Of a stretch of DNA of 64,000 bases, positions 34,580 through 41,575 are shown in pieces. Each line of letters opens with the position of its first letter. The stretch's first letter is position 1. The notes beneath the pieces were generated by a model. The model worked only from the letters and a program-made list of their open reading frames with translations, did no database searches and was not told where the DNA came from. Origin of the DNA: Solirubrobacter deserti (GTDB lineage Bacteria; Actinomycetota; Thermoleophilia; Solirubrobacterales; Solirubrobacteraceae); NCBI RefSeq assembly GCF_003344625.1, contig NZ_QPKJ02000012.1, positions 4,970-68,969 on the forward strand, in the 5' to 3' direction. The translations under genes were made by a program, and so were the position numbers.

Positions 34580-35766
34580 GGCTCGATCCCCGCGCTGATC
34601 GCGAGCAGCTCGAACAGGTCCATGACGCCGATGTTCGCCTCGTGGCCGGCGTTGGAGAGCGGGCGCTCGGACCACGGGCAGGCGCTGATCAGCGTGTCGA
34701 CCTCGAGCTCGGCCGCCCTGGCGACCCGCCGTCTCGAGATCTCCGCCGTGATCTCGGGCTTCTCGATCGGCAGGCCTCCGCCGCCGCCCGAGCAGTAAGA
34801 CCACTGCGTGACGCGGTCGACGTCGTGGAAGGTGATGCCCGGGATGGCCCGGATCAGCTCGCGCGGCGCCTTGTGGACGCCCTTGCGCTTGTTCAGGCGG
34901 CACGGGTCGTGGTAGGTGACCGTGCGCTCGACGGGGTTGGTCAGCTCGATCTTGCCGGCTTGGACGAGGTCGTGGATGAGCTCGACGCCGAGCACGATCT
35001 CGAACTCGTAGTCGTCCGGGAAGTACTTGGGGTAGTCCTCGGTGAACGCGATGAAGTCGTGCGGGTCGGGCGCGATGATGCGCTTGGCGCCGACCGCGCG
35101 CCAGTCCTGCACGTTGTGGGTGGCGTGCTTGAGCGCGAGGTCCTGGTAGCCCATCTCCGCGGCCGGGCCGCCGCAGCACCACTGCTCGCGCATGAGGCCG
35201 AACTCGACGCCCGCTCGCTGGAGCAACTGCGCGAACGCGCGTGTATATGACGTTCGGTAGAAGGCCGCCTCGCAGTCGACGAACAGGATCGTCTCGCCGC
35301 CGACCGGGATGTCCAGGCCGTCCGCCCAGTCCGCGACGTGCTCCTGGGACACGCGGACGTCGCCGAGCACGGGCTCGTTGTGGTCGAGCGCCAGCCGCTC
35401 GTTCCACAGCTTCCAGCCCTCGCGCTCGTTGCCCGTCTCGACCATCAGGGCGCGCATCGCCTTCACGACGTCGACGGTTCTCGTGCGATGGCGGTAGAAG
35501 TCGCCGGTGAACAGCGTGTTCGGGCATCTGAGCTCGCACGCGCCGCACTGCGTGCAGTGCACGAAGTCGTCGGCGACGTCCTCCACCTCGACCAGCCCTT
35601 TCTCCATCGCGACGATGCTCGCGTGGAAGGCCGTGGGCGTGTGGTTCTCGTTCCGCGTGACCTGCATCACGGGGCAAACCTCACGGCAGAATTTGTGCCC
35701 GGAGGAGAAGCAACCGTACGCGTTATCGCGCCAGCGCTCGGCGAATTCCAGTTCCTTCTCGCCCAC
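34576..35766 (-). CDS. Fe-S subunit with CCG domains (GlcF/GlpC/HdrD-like)
   Basis: The 396-residue protein starts at a GTG. One [4Fe-4S] site is canonical, CTQCGACELRCP (Cys71, 74, 77, 81). The first site is unusual, with Cys19, Cys27 and Cys31 (GCFSSGHKFCREVCP) instead of a tight CxxCxxC. Two CCG-type cysteine-rich domains follow: QWCCGGPAAEMGY and WSYCSGGGGGLPIEKP, with HDPCRLNK between. Such subunits take electrons from an FAD oxidase and hand them to quinones or other carriers. It is the first gene of the operon; its promoter must lie in the gap shared with the cold-shock gene. Confidence 0.9.
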   Translation of the reverse strand: MGEKELEFAERWRDNAYGCFSSGHKFCREVCPVMQVTRNENHTPTAFHASIVAMEKGLVEVEDVADDFVHCTQCGACELRCPNTLFTGDFYRHRTRTVDVVKAMRALMVETGNEREGWKLWNERLALDHNEPVLGDVRVSQEHVADWADGLDIPVGGETILFVDCEAAFYRTSYTRAFAQLLQRAGVEFGLMREQWCCGGPAAEMGYQDLALKHATHNVQDWRAVGAKRIIAPDPHDFIAFTEDYPKYFPDDYEFEIVLGVELIHDLVQAGKIELTNPVERTVTYHDPCRLNKRKGVHKAPRELIRAIPGITFHDVDRVTQWSYCSGGGGGLPIEKPEITAEISRRRVARAAELEVDTLISACPWSERPLSNAGHEANIGVMDLFELLAISAGIEP

Positions 35767-35950
35767 CCGTCTCTCCCTCGTCGTGGTGCCTTGTGAAGAT
35801 CCTATGTCGTGGGGGACGCATGAGGGCGCAGGATCTGTCTAGAATGTCTGGTGTAAGGGCCGACAACGGCCAACAGCAGTGCGCAGCGCCCGCAAGTTGC
35901 TCCAAGGCTCCTCCGCGTTCGCAGCACACAATCCTCGTGGAGGCATCCCA

Positions 35951-36154
35951 ATGGCAACTGGAACCGTGAAGTGGTTCAGCGACGAAAAGGGCTTCGGCTT
36001 CATCACGCCCGATGACGGTGGCAAGGACCTGTTCGTCCACCACACCGGCATCAACAGCAACGGCTTCCGCACCCTCGCCGAGGGCGCGAAGGTCTCCTTC
36101 GAGGCCGAGAACGGCCCGAAGGGCCCGAACGCTGTCAACGTGACGGCGATCTAG
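35951..36154 (+). CDS. csp: Cold-shock protein (CspA family)
   Basis: The 67-residue protein starts at the ATG at 35951, and an upstream in-frame start at 35879 is rejected on family length. RNP1 is KGFGFI (13-18) and RNP2 DLFVHH (26-31), within [18 protein letters not shown]. It binds single-stranded RNA or DNA and opens mRNA structure. A -10-like TAGAAT at 35840-35845 would leave a leader of about 100 bases, typical of cold-shock genes. A strong terminator follows. Confidence 0.96.
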   Translation: MATGTVKWFSDEKGFGFITPDDGGKDLFVHHTGINSNGFRTLAEGAKVSFEAENGPKGPNAVNVTAI

Positions 36155-36179
36155 TCCAGAACCACCAGTTCTGAGCGGG

Positions 36180-36203
36180 CGCCCGCGGCAAGAGCCGCGG
36201 GCG
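36180..36203 (+). terminator. Rho-independent terminator of the cold-shock gene
   Basis: The perfect 10-bp arms CGCCCGCGGC and GCCGCGGGCG flank loop AAGA and are followed by a T-rich stretch (TTCGTCGTT). It also serves the convergent hydrolase gene poorly, as it lies beyond that gene's stop. Confidence 0.85.
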
Positions 36204-36210
36204 TTCGTCG

Positions 36211-37383
36211 TTAAAGGGCCTGGTCGAAGAACCGGGTGACGCGGCGCTCGTACTCGGCGGGGCGGGCTTCGATGCCCTTGATGTGCCGGGCCTCGGGGAT
36301 CTCCCACAGATCGGCGTCCGAGCCCTGGGCGTAGACGCGGTTGAGCGTCTCGCCGTTGGGCGTGCGCGGAGCGGCGATCAACAGCGTCGGCTGCTCGATG
36401 CGCCCCGTCAGGCCGTCCAGGTGGCGCGCGGGCGTGTCGCCCGTGGCCAGGAACAGGCCCAGGTCGTGCGCGGCGTATTGGATCACGCCGATCGCCCGCT
36501 CGGGCGTGGACATCCCCGGCCGGTCGATCGCCTCGGCCATCGTGCGCGCCCCGGCGCCTTCGGAGACCACGGCGTCGAGTCCGTCGGCCTTCGTGGCCGC
36601 CTCGAGCATCATCTCGCCGCCCACCGACAGGCCGAGCCCGCCGATCCGCGTGATCCCGCGGCCTTCCAGGAACGCCACCGCGCCGCGGATGTCGGCCTCG
36701 CCGCCCCAGCCCATCGTGTTCGGCTGGCCCTCGCTGACGCCCTCACCACGGCGGTCGAACAGCAGCACCCCGTACCCGTGCCGGGCGAGCATGCGCGCGT
36801 GCGCCTGCGGACCTTTGCGGCCGGGGAACACGATGACCGCCTTGCCGTTGCGCGAGGGGACGTACCAGCCCTTCAGGGCGAGCCCGTCGCTCGAGCGGAA
36901 CGTGACGTCCTCGTGCGCGAACGTCGGCTCCGGCACCGTGGCGCTGGCCACGTGGGCCTTCACGTACGCGGTCGCGAACGGCACGACGCCGAACAGCAGC
37001 GCGACCAGGCCGACGGCGGCGGTCGCCAGACGGCGCTGGCTGCGCCACCATTCGGCGATCCCGACGCCGATCAGGGCCAGCGCGGCCGGGAGCGCCAGCC
37101 ACCCGGTCACGTCGTCGGCGGACAGGCCGACCTCGCGGGTGTAGTAGACGGCGTCGAGCCCGGCCGCGAGGCCGAGGACGCCGGTCGTGACGGCCAGCGC
37201 CGCCCGGGCGGCGTTCGGCAGGCGCGGATAGGCGTAGGCCGCGAGCGCGAGCAGGGCGAGGGGAACGAGCGCGGCGAGCGGGCGCTCCGTGACCGGCACG
37301 CCGGCCGGTGGCTGCAGGACGGTGTCATCCAGGACGCGCAACGCGATGACGCCGAACGCGGCGCGTGCGAGGTTCGTGAGCAT
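36211..37383 (-). CDS. Membrane-anchored alpha/beta hydrolase
   Basis: The 390-residue protein starts at an ATG at 37383, with GGAGG only one base upstream, so the exact start is unsure. The N-terminal 150 residues hold about four hydrophobic helices (ALVPLALLALAAYAYPRL, TGWLALPAALALIGVGIAEW, AVGLVALLFGVVPFATAY). The hydrolase domain follows: KGWYVPSRNGKAVIVFPG, nucleophile Ser in GLGLSVGGEMML, and a late His in EARHIKGIEARPAEYERR. It is likely an esterase or peptidase-like enzyme facing one side of the membrane. The substrate is unknown. Confidence 0.87.
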   Translation of the reverse strand: MLTNLARAAFGVIALRVLDDTVLQPPAGVPVTERPLAALVPLALLALAAYAYPRLPNAARAALAVTTGVLGLAAGLDAVYYTREVGLSADDVTGWLALPAALALIGVGIAEWWRSQRRLATAAVGLVALLFGVVPFATAYVKAHVASATVPEPTFAHEDVTFRSSDGLALKGWYVPSRNGKAVIVFPGRKGPQAHARMLARHGYGVLLFDRRGEGVSEGQPNTMGWGGEADIRGAVAFLEGRGITRIGGLGLSVGGEMMLEAATKADGLDAVVSEGAGARTMAEAIDRPGMSTPERAIGVIQYAAHDLGLFLATGDTPARHLDGLTGRIEQPTLLIAAPRTPNGETLNRVYAQGSDADLWEIPEARHIKGIEARPAEYERRVTRFFDQAL

Positions 37384-37426
37384 GCCTCCACGGTCCCAGC
37401 GGCGGGGCCGCGCGGCCATGGGAGCC

Positions 37427-37699
37427 GCCGCGAGAAGGCGTCGCGGCCAGTGGCCGGACGCGGGGCGGAGAACCGCCCGCGCAGCGGGGGAGAGCGGGAC
37501 CGCCCGAGGTGGGCCGCCCGCCGTGCCGCCGCCCCGCCGCCGCTGGTCGCCGCGCCGCCGTTTGTCGCCGCGCCGCCGTTTGTCGCCGCGCCGCCCTCGC
37601 CGTGCCGCCGCCGCTCGCTGCCGCGCCGCCGTCGCCGCGCCGCCCTCGCCGCGCCGCCACTTGTCGGCGCGCCGCTGCTCGCTGCCGCGCCGCCGCCGG
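37427..37699. repeat. GC-rich imperfect minisatellite between the hydrolase and sigma-factor genes
   Basis: The 316-bp gap contains short-period CGCCG arrays. Two perfect 18-bp units CGCCGCGCCGCCGTTTGT lie at 37548-37565 and 37566-37583, followed by a decayed third unit and further degenerate copies up to the sigma-factor stop. On the minus strand one frame reads GGAATNGGAATNGGAATSGG, a low-complexity Gly/Ala tail. This could be the frameshifted remains of a longer sigma-factor C-terminus. Confidence 0.6.
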
Positions 37700-38254
37700 C
37701 TACGCCGCGGCGCGCAAGGTCTCGCGCGCGCGGTAGGCGAGCTGGCGAATCGCCCCGGCGCTCATCCCGAGGTCCGCCGCGATCGCCTCGTGGCTGTCGC
37801 CGCCGAACGCGTGCCGCACGATCACCTGGCGCTGGGAGTCGGGCAGCGCCCCGATCGCCGACACGAACGTGTCGAACCACTCGCGCCGCTCGAAGACGTC
37901 GTCGGGGGCGTCGTCGCCGAGCAGGTCGTCGGGCACCGGCCCGAGGTCGGCTTGGGGGTCGCGGGCGAGGTTCAGCGCCGCGTTGCGCCCGATCCGGTAC
38001 AGCCACGGCTTGAGCGCGAGCGGGAGCGTGGCGGCCGGGTTCGTCAGGCTCGCGTGGGCGTTGATGAACGTCTGCTGCAGCGCGTCCTCGGCCGCGGCGG
38101 CGGGAAGGAAGCGTCCGCAGTGGCGGCCCAGCGGCCCGCGGTAGCGGTCGACGATCGCCGCGAAGGCGCGCTCGTCCCCGGCGCGGGTGCGGGCGACGAG
38201 CCGCGCGTCTGAGGCGGCGGCGAGCGCGGCGGGGCTGAGGCGGGGCGCGGACAT
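37700..38254 (-). CDS. ECF-type RNA polymerase sigma factor
   Basis: The 184-residue protein starts at the ATG at 38254 (MSAPRLSPAALAAASDARLV). Region 2 is evident in AFAAIVDRYRGPLGRHCGRF, DALQQTFINAHASL and KPWLYRIGRNAALNLARDPQ; region 4 in LPDSQRQVIVRHAFGGDSHE and LGMSAGAIRQLAYRARETLR. It ends abruptly (LRAAA) at the edge of the minisatellite, and Gly/Ala-rich coding-like sequence continues in another frame. No anti-sigma gene is adjacent. The promoter class it reads cannot be told. Confidence 0.92.
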   Translation of the reverse strand: MSAPRLSPAALAAASDARLVARTRAGDERAFAAIVDRYRGPLGRHCGRFLPAAAAEDALQQTFINAHASLTNPAATLPLALKPWLYRIGRNAALNLARDPQADLGPVPDDLLGDDAPDDVFERREWFDTFVSAIGALPDSQRQVIVRHAFGGDSHEAIAADLGMSAGAIRQLAYRARETLRAAA

Positions 38255-38389
38255 GGGCGGAGACGGAGGCTCCCCGCAACCCGGTCGCACCCTCAATGGG
38301 ACCTTGGTCCCGCCCGCGTTGGGTCTCGCGCGCTCGGCACCCTCGTCGAACGATGAGGGTGCCGAGACGTTGGTAAACGTACATTCGGT

Positions 38390-38402
38390 TATATTGCGGC
38401 AA
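38390..38402 (+). promoter_or_regulatory. Possible leaderless promoter (-10 TATATT) of the SDR gene
   Basis: TATATT at 38390-38395 is AT-rich in a GC-rich setting and ends six bases before the ATG at 38402, so transcription would start at the start codon. No Shine-Dalgarno sequence is present. A -35-like TTGGTA at 38370 has a short 14-bp spacer, so the call is tentative. Confidence 0.4.
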
Positions 38403-39313
38403 TGCCAACCGAAGATCACCCGCTCGCTGGCAAGGTCGCCCTCGTCGCCGGCGCTACGCGCGGCTGCGGCCGCGCCATCGCGATCGAGCTCGGAGCGCTC
38501 GGCGCCACCGTCTACGGCAGCGGCCGCTCCACACGGTCCGCACGCTCACCGATGAACCGCCCGGAGACGATCGAGGACACGGCCGAGCTCGTCACGGCCG
38601 CCGGCGGCGAAGGTGTGGCCGTGCGCTGCGACCACGCCGACGCGGACGACGTCGCCGCGCTCGTGGGGCGCATCCGCCGCGATCACGCGCGGCTCGACAT
38701 CCTGGTCAACGACGTCTGGGGCGGCGATCCGTTCGTCCAGGACAAGCCGCTGTGGGAGCACCCGCTCGACGTGACCCTCGCCGTGCTCCGCAACGGCGTC
38801 GAGACGCACCTGATCACGAGCCACTTCGCGATTCCGCTCATGTTGGAGGGTGCGGGTGGCCTCGTGGTCGAGGTGGGCGACGGCAAAGGCGACGTGCCGT
38901 ATCGCGGAAACATGTCCTACGACCTCGTCAAGGCGGCTGTCGTTCGGATGGGCGAGTCACTCGCGCACGAGCTCGAGCCGCACGGCATCACGGCCTTGAC
39001 CGTCACGCCCGGGTGGCTGCGGTCGGAAGCGATGCTCGACTACTTCGCCGTCACGGAGCAGACGTGGCGCGAGGCGGCCGAGCGAGTCCCCTACTTCAGC
39101 CATTCCGAGACGCCGCACCTGCTCGGTCGCGGGATCGCCGCCCTCGCGGCCGACCCCGACCGGAATCGCTTCGCCGGTCAGTGCCTCGGCTCGTGGGAGC
39201 TCATGCGCGTCTACGACCTGGTGGACGCCGACGGCGCCCGACCGGATTGGGGCGCCGTCGATCTCGAGGCCCGTCTGGAGACCCTGGTCAGCGGGACGCC
39301 CGACCCCGGGTGA
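38402..39313 (+). CDS. SDR-family oxidoreductase
   Basis: The 303-residue protein has the SDR nucleotide site VALVAGATRGCGRAIAIELG (a TGxxxGxG variant with Ala-Gly-Ala), a GSGRS segment suited to NADP, NDVWGGDPF in place of the NNAG motif, and the catalytic Tyr-Lys in MSYDLVKAAVVRMGESLAHE. The longer C-terminus and the NDVWGGD motif are typical of a SDR subgroup annotated in many actinobacteria without a known substrate. It is a single gene next to a convergence-free region and may be read from a leaderless transcript. Confidence 0.9.
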   Translation: MPTEDHPLAGKVALVAGATRGCGRAIAIELGALGATVYGSGRSTRSARSPMNRPETIEDTAELVTAAGGEGVAVRCDHADADDVAALVGRIRRDHARLDILVNDVWGGDPFVQDKPLWEHPLDVTLAVLRNGVETHLITSHFAIPLMLEGAGGLVVEVGDGKGDVPYRGNMSYDLVKAAVVRMGESLAHELEPHGITALTVTPGWLRSEAMLDYFAVTEQTWREAAERVPYFSHSETPHLLGRGIAALAADPDRNRFAGQCLGSWELMRVYDLVDADGARPDWGAVDLEARLETLVSGTPDPG

Positions 39314-39347
39314 TGCCGCGCCCGCGGACCATCAACGACGAGGCGAT

Positions 39348-39374
39348 CCTAAAGAGGGACAGTCCCCCTTTAGG
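39348..39374. repeat. REP-like palindrome, copy 1
   Basis: The 27-bp imperfect palindrome begins CCTAAAGAGGGAC and ends GTCCCCCTTTAGG. An identical copy in the same orientation lies at 39423. Similar sequences are dispersed in many bacterial genomes, often near REP-associated transposases; none is seen here. Confidence 0.75.
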
Positions 39375-39422
39375 AAACGTCATGGTCCGGGCGGCGGAAT
39401 AGCGCGCGGCGGCGCGGCGTTT

Positions 39423-39449
39423 CCTAAAGAGGGACAGTCCCCCTTTAGG
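39423..39449. repeat. REP-like palindrome, copy 2
   Basis: It is identical to copy 1 over 27 bp. The 48-bp spacer between the copies starts with AAACG and ends with CGTTT, so the doublet has an outer symmetry as well, as REP doublets (BIMEs) do. It fills the 201-bp gap between the SDR and sigma-factor genes. Confidence 0.75.
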
Positions 39450-39514
39450 TTGGGGGGTGAGGCAGGGGGAGGTCCCCCATATGGCGATCGGGCGCGGACC
39501 GGGAGTCTCGGTGC

Positions 39515-40009
39515 ATGCCCACCGAGCCCCTGAATCCCGACACGATCGCCGCCCACATGGACTCCCTGCGTCGCGCCGCCCGCGCGATGACGCGCTCGCA
39601 CCACGACGCCGAGGACCTCGTCCAGGACATGCTGGTCAAGGTGCTCGCTCGGCCGCGGCAGATCGGGCCCGCCGGCACCGCCGCCTATCTGCACCAGGCG
39701 CTGCGCAACACCCACATCAGCCGCCTGCGGACGAAGGACCGCCGTCCGCAGCTCGCGCCGCTCGAGCCCGAGGACGCGCGCCTCGTCGCACCCGCGCACG
39801 CCGAGCCCGTCGAGCAGTTGCACACGCGCGAGCTGATCGCCCAGATCCACGCGCTGCCGACGGCGCAGCGCGAGGTGATCGCGGCCGTCGACGTCGCCGG
39901 CCTGGCCTACAACGAGGCCGCCGACGTGCTGCAGATCCCGATCGGCACCGTGATGAGCCGGCTGCACCGCGGCCGCGCGCGCCTACAGTCGGCCTACGCC
40001 GCCGCGTAG
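39515..40009 (+). CDS. ECF-type RNA polymerase sigma factor
   Basis: The 164-residue protein has region 2 (HMDSLRRAARAMTRSHHDAE, DLVQDMLVKVLARP, AYLHQALRNTHISRLRTKDR) and region 4 (LPTAQREVIAAVDVAGLAYN, LQIPIGTVMSRLHRGRARLQ). It has no SnoaL-like extension and no adjacent anti-sigma gene. It overlaps the convergent AraC-type gene by 16 bases. The region upstream holds the REP doublet rather than a clear promoter. Confidence 0.93.
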   Translation: MPTEPLNPDTIAAHMDSLRRAARAMTRSHHDAEDLVQDMLVKVLARPRQIGPAGTAAYLHQALRNTHISRLRTKDRRPQLAPLEPEDARLVAPAHAEPVEQLHTRELIAQIHALPTAQREVIAAVDVAGLAYNEAADVLQIPIGTVMSRLHRGRARLQSAYAAA

Positions 40010-40941
40010 AACGCGCGCCGGTACGCGGTCGGCGTCGTGCGCATGATCGCCGTGAAGTGGTGCCGGTAGGTCGCGGCGCTTCCGAACCCCACGCGAGCGG
40101 CGACCGTCTCCACCGGCTCGTCGGAGCCCTCGAGCAGTGCCAGCGACGCGCGCACGCGCTGCTCGATCAGCCAGCGCCCGGGCGTCGTGCCCGTCGCCCG
40201 CTGGAAGCGGCGCGTGAACGTGCGCACGCTCATGTACGCGCGCGCGGCGAGCGTCGCCAGGTCGAGCGGCTGATCGAGCCGCTCCAGCGCCCACGCCATC
40301 ACGCGCGCGATCGGGTCGTCGTCCGGGTGCGCGGCCACCGGCAGCTCGATCAACTGCGCCTGGCCGCCGTCGCGGTGCGGCGGGATCACGAGCCGGCGCG
40401 CGACCGCGTTCGCGACGGCGCTTCCGTGGTCGCGCCGCACGATGTGCAGGCACAGGTCGATGCCGGCGGCGCTGCCGGCCGACGTCAGCACGTCGTCTCC
40501 GTCCACGTAGAGCACGTCCGCGTTGACCGTCAGGTCCGGGTGCAGCGCCGCCAGGCGGTCGGCGTAGCGCCAGTGCGTCGCCGCCTCGCGCCCCGCGAGC
40601 AGCCCCGCCGCTGCGAGCAGGAACACGCCGCTGCAGATGGACACGATCCGGGCGCGCGACCCCCGCACCGCCTCCAGCACCGCGTCCGACGGCTCCCCGT
40701 TCCAGCCTGGGACGATGATCGTGTCGGCGTCCCGCAACGCCTCGAGCCCGTGCCCGATCACGAACGCGAACCCGCCGGTGGTCGCCGGCAGCCGGCCCGG
40801 GACCTCGGTGCACAGCGTGAGCTCGTACCACCACGACACGTCCAGCTCGGGCCGGGCGAGCCCGAAGACTTCGACCACGATCCCGAGCTCGAACGTCGCC
40901 ACCTGATCCGGCAAGAGCGCGACGACGCGGTGCGAAGACAT
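39994..40941 (-). CDS. GlxA-type AraC-family regulator (DJ-1/PfpI plus HTH)
   Basis: The 315-residue protein starts at the ATG at 40941 (MSSHRVVALLPDQVATFELG). Residues 1-185 are a DJ-1/PfpI-like domain with the nucleophile-elbow Cys in IVSICSGVFLLAAAGLLAGR followed by ATHW. Residues about 215-315 are the AraC double helix-turn-helix (LATLAARAYMSVRTFTRRFQ, VETVAARVGFGSAATYRHHF). Such regulators usually activate catabolic genes in response to small metabolites. It is divergent from the DUF1707-FHA gene with a 100-bp gap. Confidence 0.93.
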   Translation of the reverse strand: MSSHRVVALLPDQVATFELGIVVEVFGLARPELDVSWWYELTLCTEVPGRLPATTGGFAFVIGHGLEALRDADTIIVPGWNGEPSDAVLEAVRGSRARIVSICSGVFLLAAAGLLAGREAATHWRYADRLAALHPDLTVNADVLYVDGDDVLTSAGSAAGIDLCLHIVRRDHGSAVANAVARRLVIPPHRDGGQAQLIELPVAAHPDDDPIARVMAWALERLDQPLDLATLAARAYMSVRTFTRRFQRATGTTPGRWLIEQRVRASLALLEGSDEPVETVAARVGFGSAATYRHHFTAIMRTTPTAYRRAFYAAA

Positions 40942-41041
40942 GGCCAGATCTTGACGCATGTGCAACATCGGGTCATCGACGCGCGTCACCCACCCGACCT
41001 GAGCGGCCTCGTCGGCAGCGTTGCGTGACACGATGCGCTCA

Positions 41042-41470
41042 ATGAGCACGCCCGAGCGGGCCCTGCGACGCCTCCGCGACGCCTACGGCGCCGGGCACGT
41101 CAGCACGGCCACGCTCGAGGCCCGCGCCGCCCTTGCCCTGCGGGGGCAGGTCGAGGACGCGATCTGGGACCTGCCGCGCTGGCGCCTCACGCGCGACCCG
41201 GTCCGCGCGCTCGTGGTCGGCTCCCGCGAGTGGCCGCTGAACCGCGCCGGCCGCTGGACGCTGGGCCGCTCCGCCGACTGCGACATCTGCATCCCCGACG
41301 ACGCCGTCTCCCGCCACCACGCCGAGCTCGCGGTCCGGGCGGGGATCTGTCTCATCCGCGACCTCAGCTCGGTCAATGGCACGCTGTTGAACGGTCGGCC
41401 CATCACGCGTGCGCGCCTGCACCGCGGCGATGTGCTCGAGCTCGGTGAGACGGAGATCGACATCCGTTAG
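41042..41470 (+). CDS. DUF1707-FHA domain protein
   Basis: The 142-residue protein starts at the ATG at 41042. Residues 1-45 resemble DUF1707 (RALRRLRDAYGAGHVSTATL, AIWDLP). Residues about 58-142 are a forkhead-associated domain: WTLGRSADCDICIPDDAVSR, HHAEL and LSSVNGTLLNGRPI hold the Arg, Ser, His and Asn that bind phosphothreonine. It is cytoplasmic and presumably a Ser/Thr-kinase target or adaptor; no kinase gene is in the window. Confidence 0.9.
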   Translation: MSTPERALRRLRDAYGAGHVSTATLEARAALALRGQVEDAIWDLPRWRLTRDPVRALVVGSREWPLNRAGRWTLGRSADCDICIPDDAVSRHHAELAVRAGICLIRDLSSVNGTLLNGRPITRARLHRGDVLELGETEIDIR

Positions 41471-41493
41471 TCCCGGATCCGACAAACGTCAAG

Positions 41494-41522
41494 TGGACCC
41501 GGACCGCCTCGTCCCATAGAGT
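41494..41522 (+). promoter_or_regulatory. Possible promoter of the BNR propeller gene
   Basis: TGGACC (41494-41499) and TAGAGT (41517-41522) are 17 bp apart, each matching four of six consensus bases. A 6-bp inverted repeat (AGGGCT at 41531, AGCCCT at 41542) follows in the leader. Confidence 0.35.
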
Positions 41523-41575
41523 CCTCATTAAGGGCTCATGAAGCCCTGGTATTGGGGTGGAACGAGGGAGGGTCT

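Noticed and set aside
37548-37583. Repeats that might be taken for a CRISPR array
   Set aside because: The 18-bp units are contiguous, low in complexity and lack unique spacers, and no cas gene is present.
41481-41496. GACAAACGTCAAG upstream of the BNR gene, similar to the context of operator site 3
   Set aside because: The 11-bp palindrome itself is missing; only the neighbouring -35-like sequence on the minus strand is similar, and it does not face the BNR gene.
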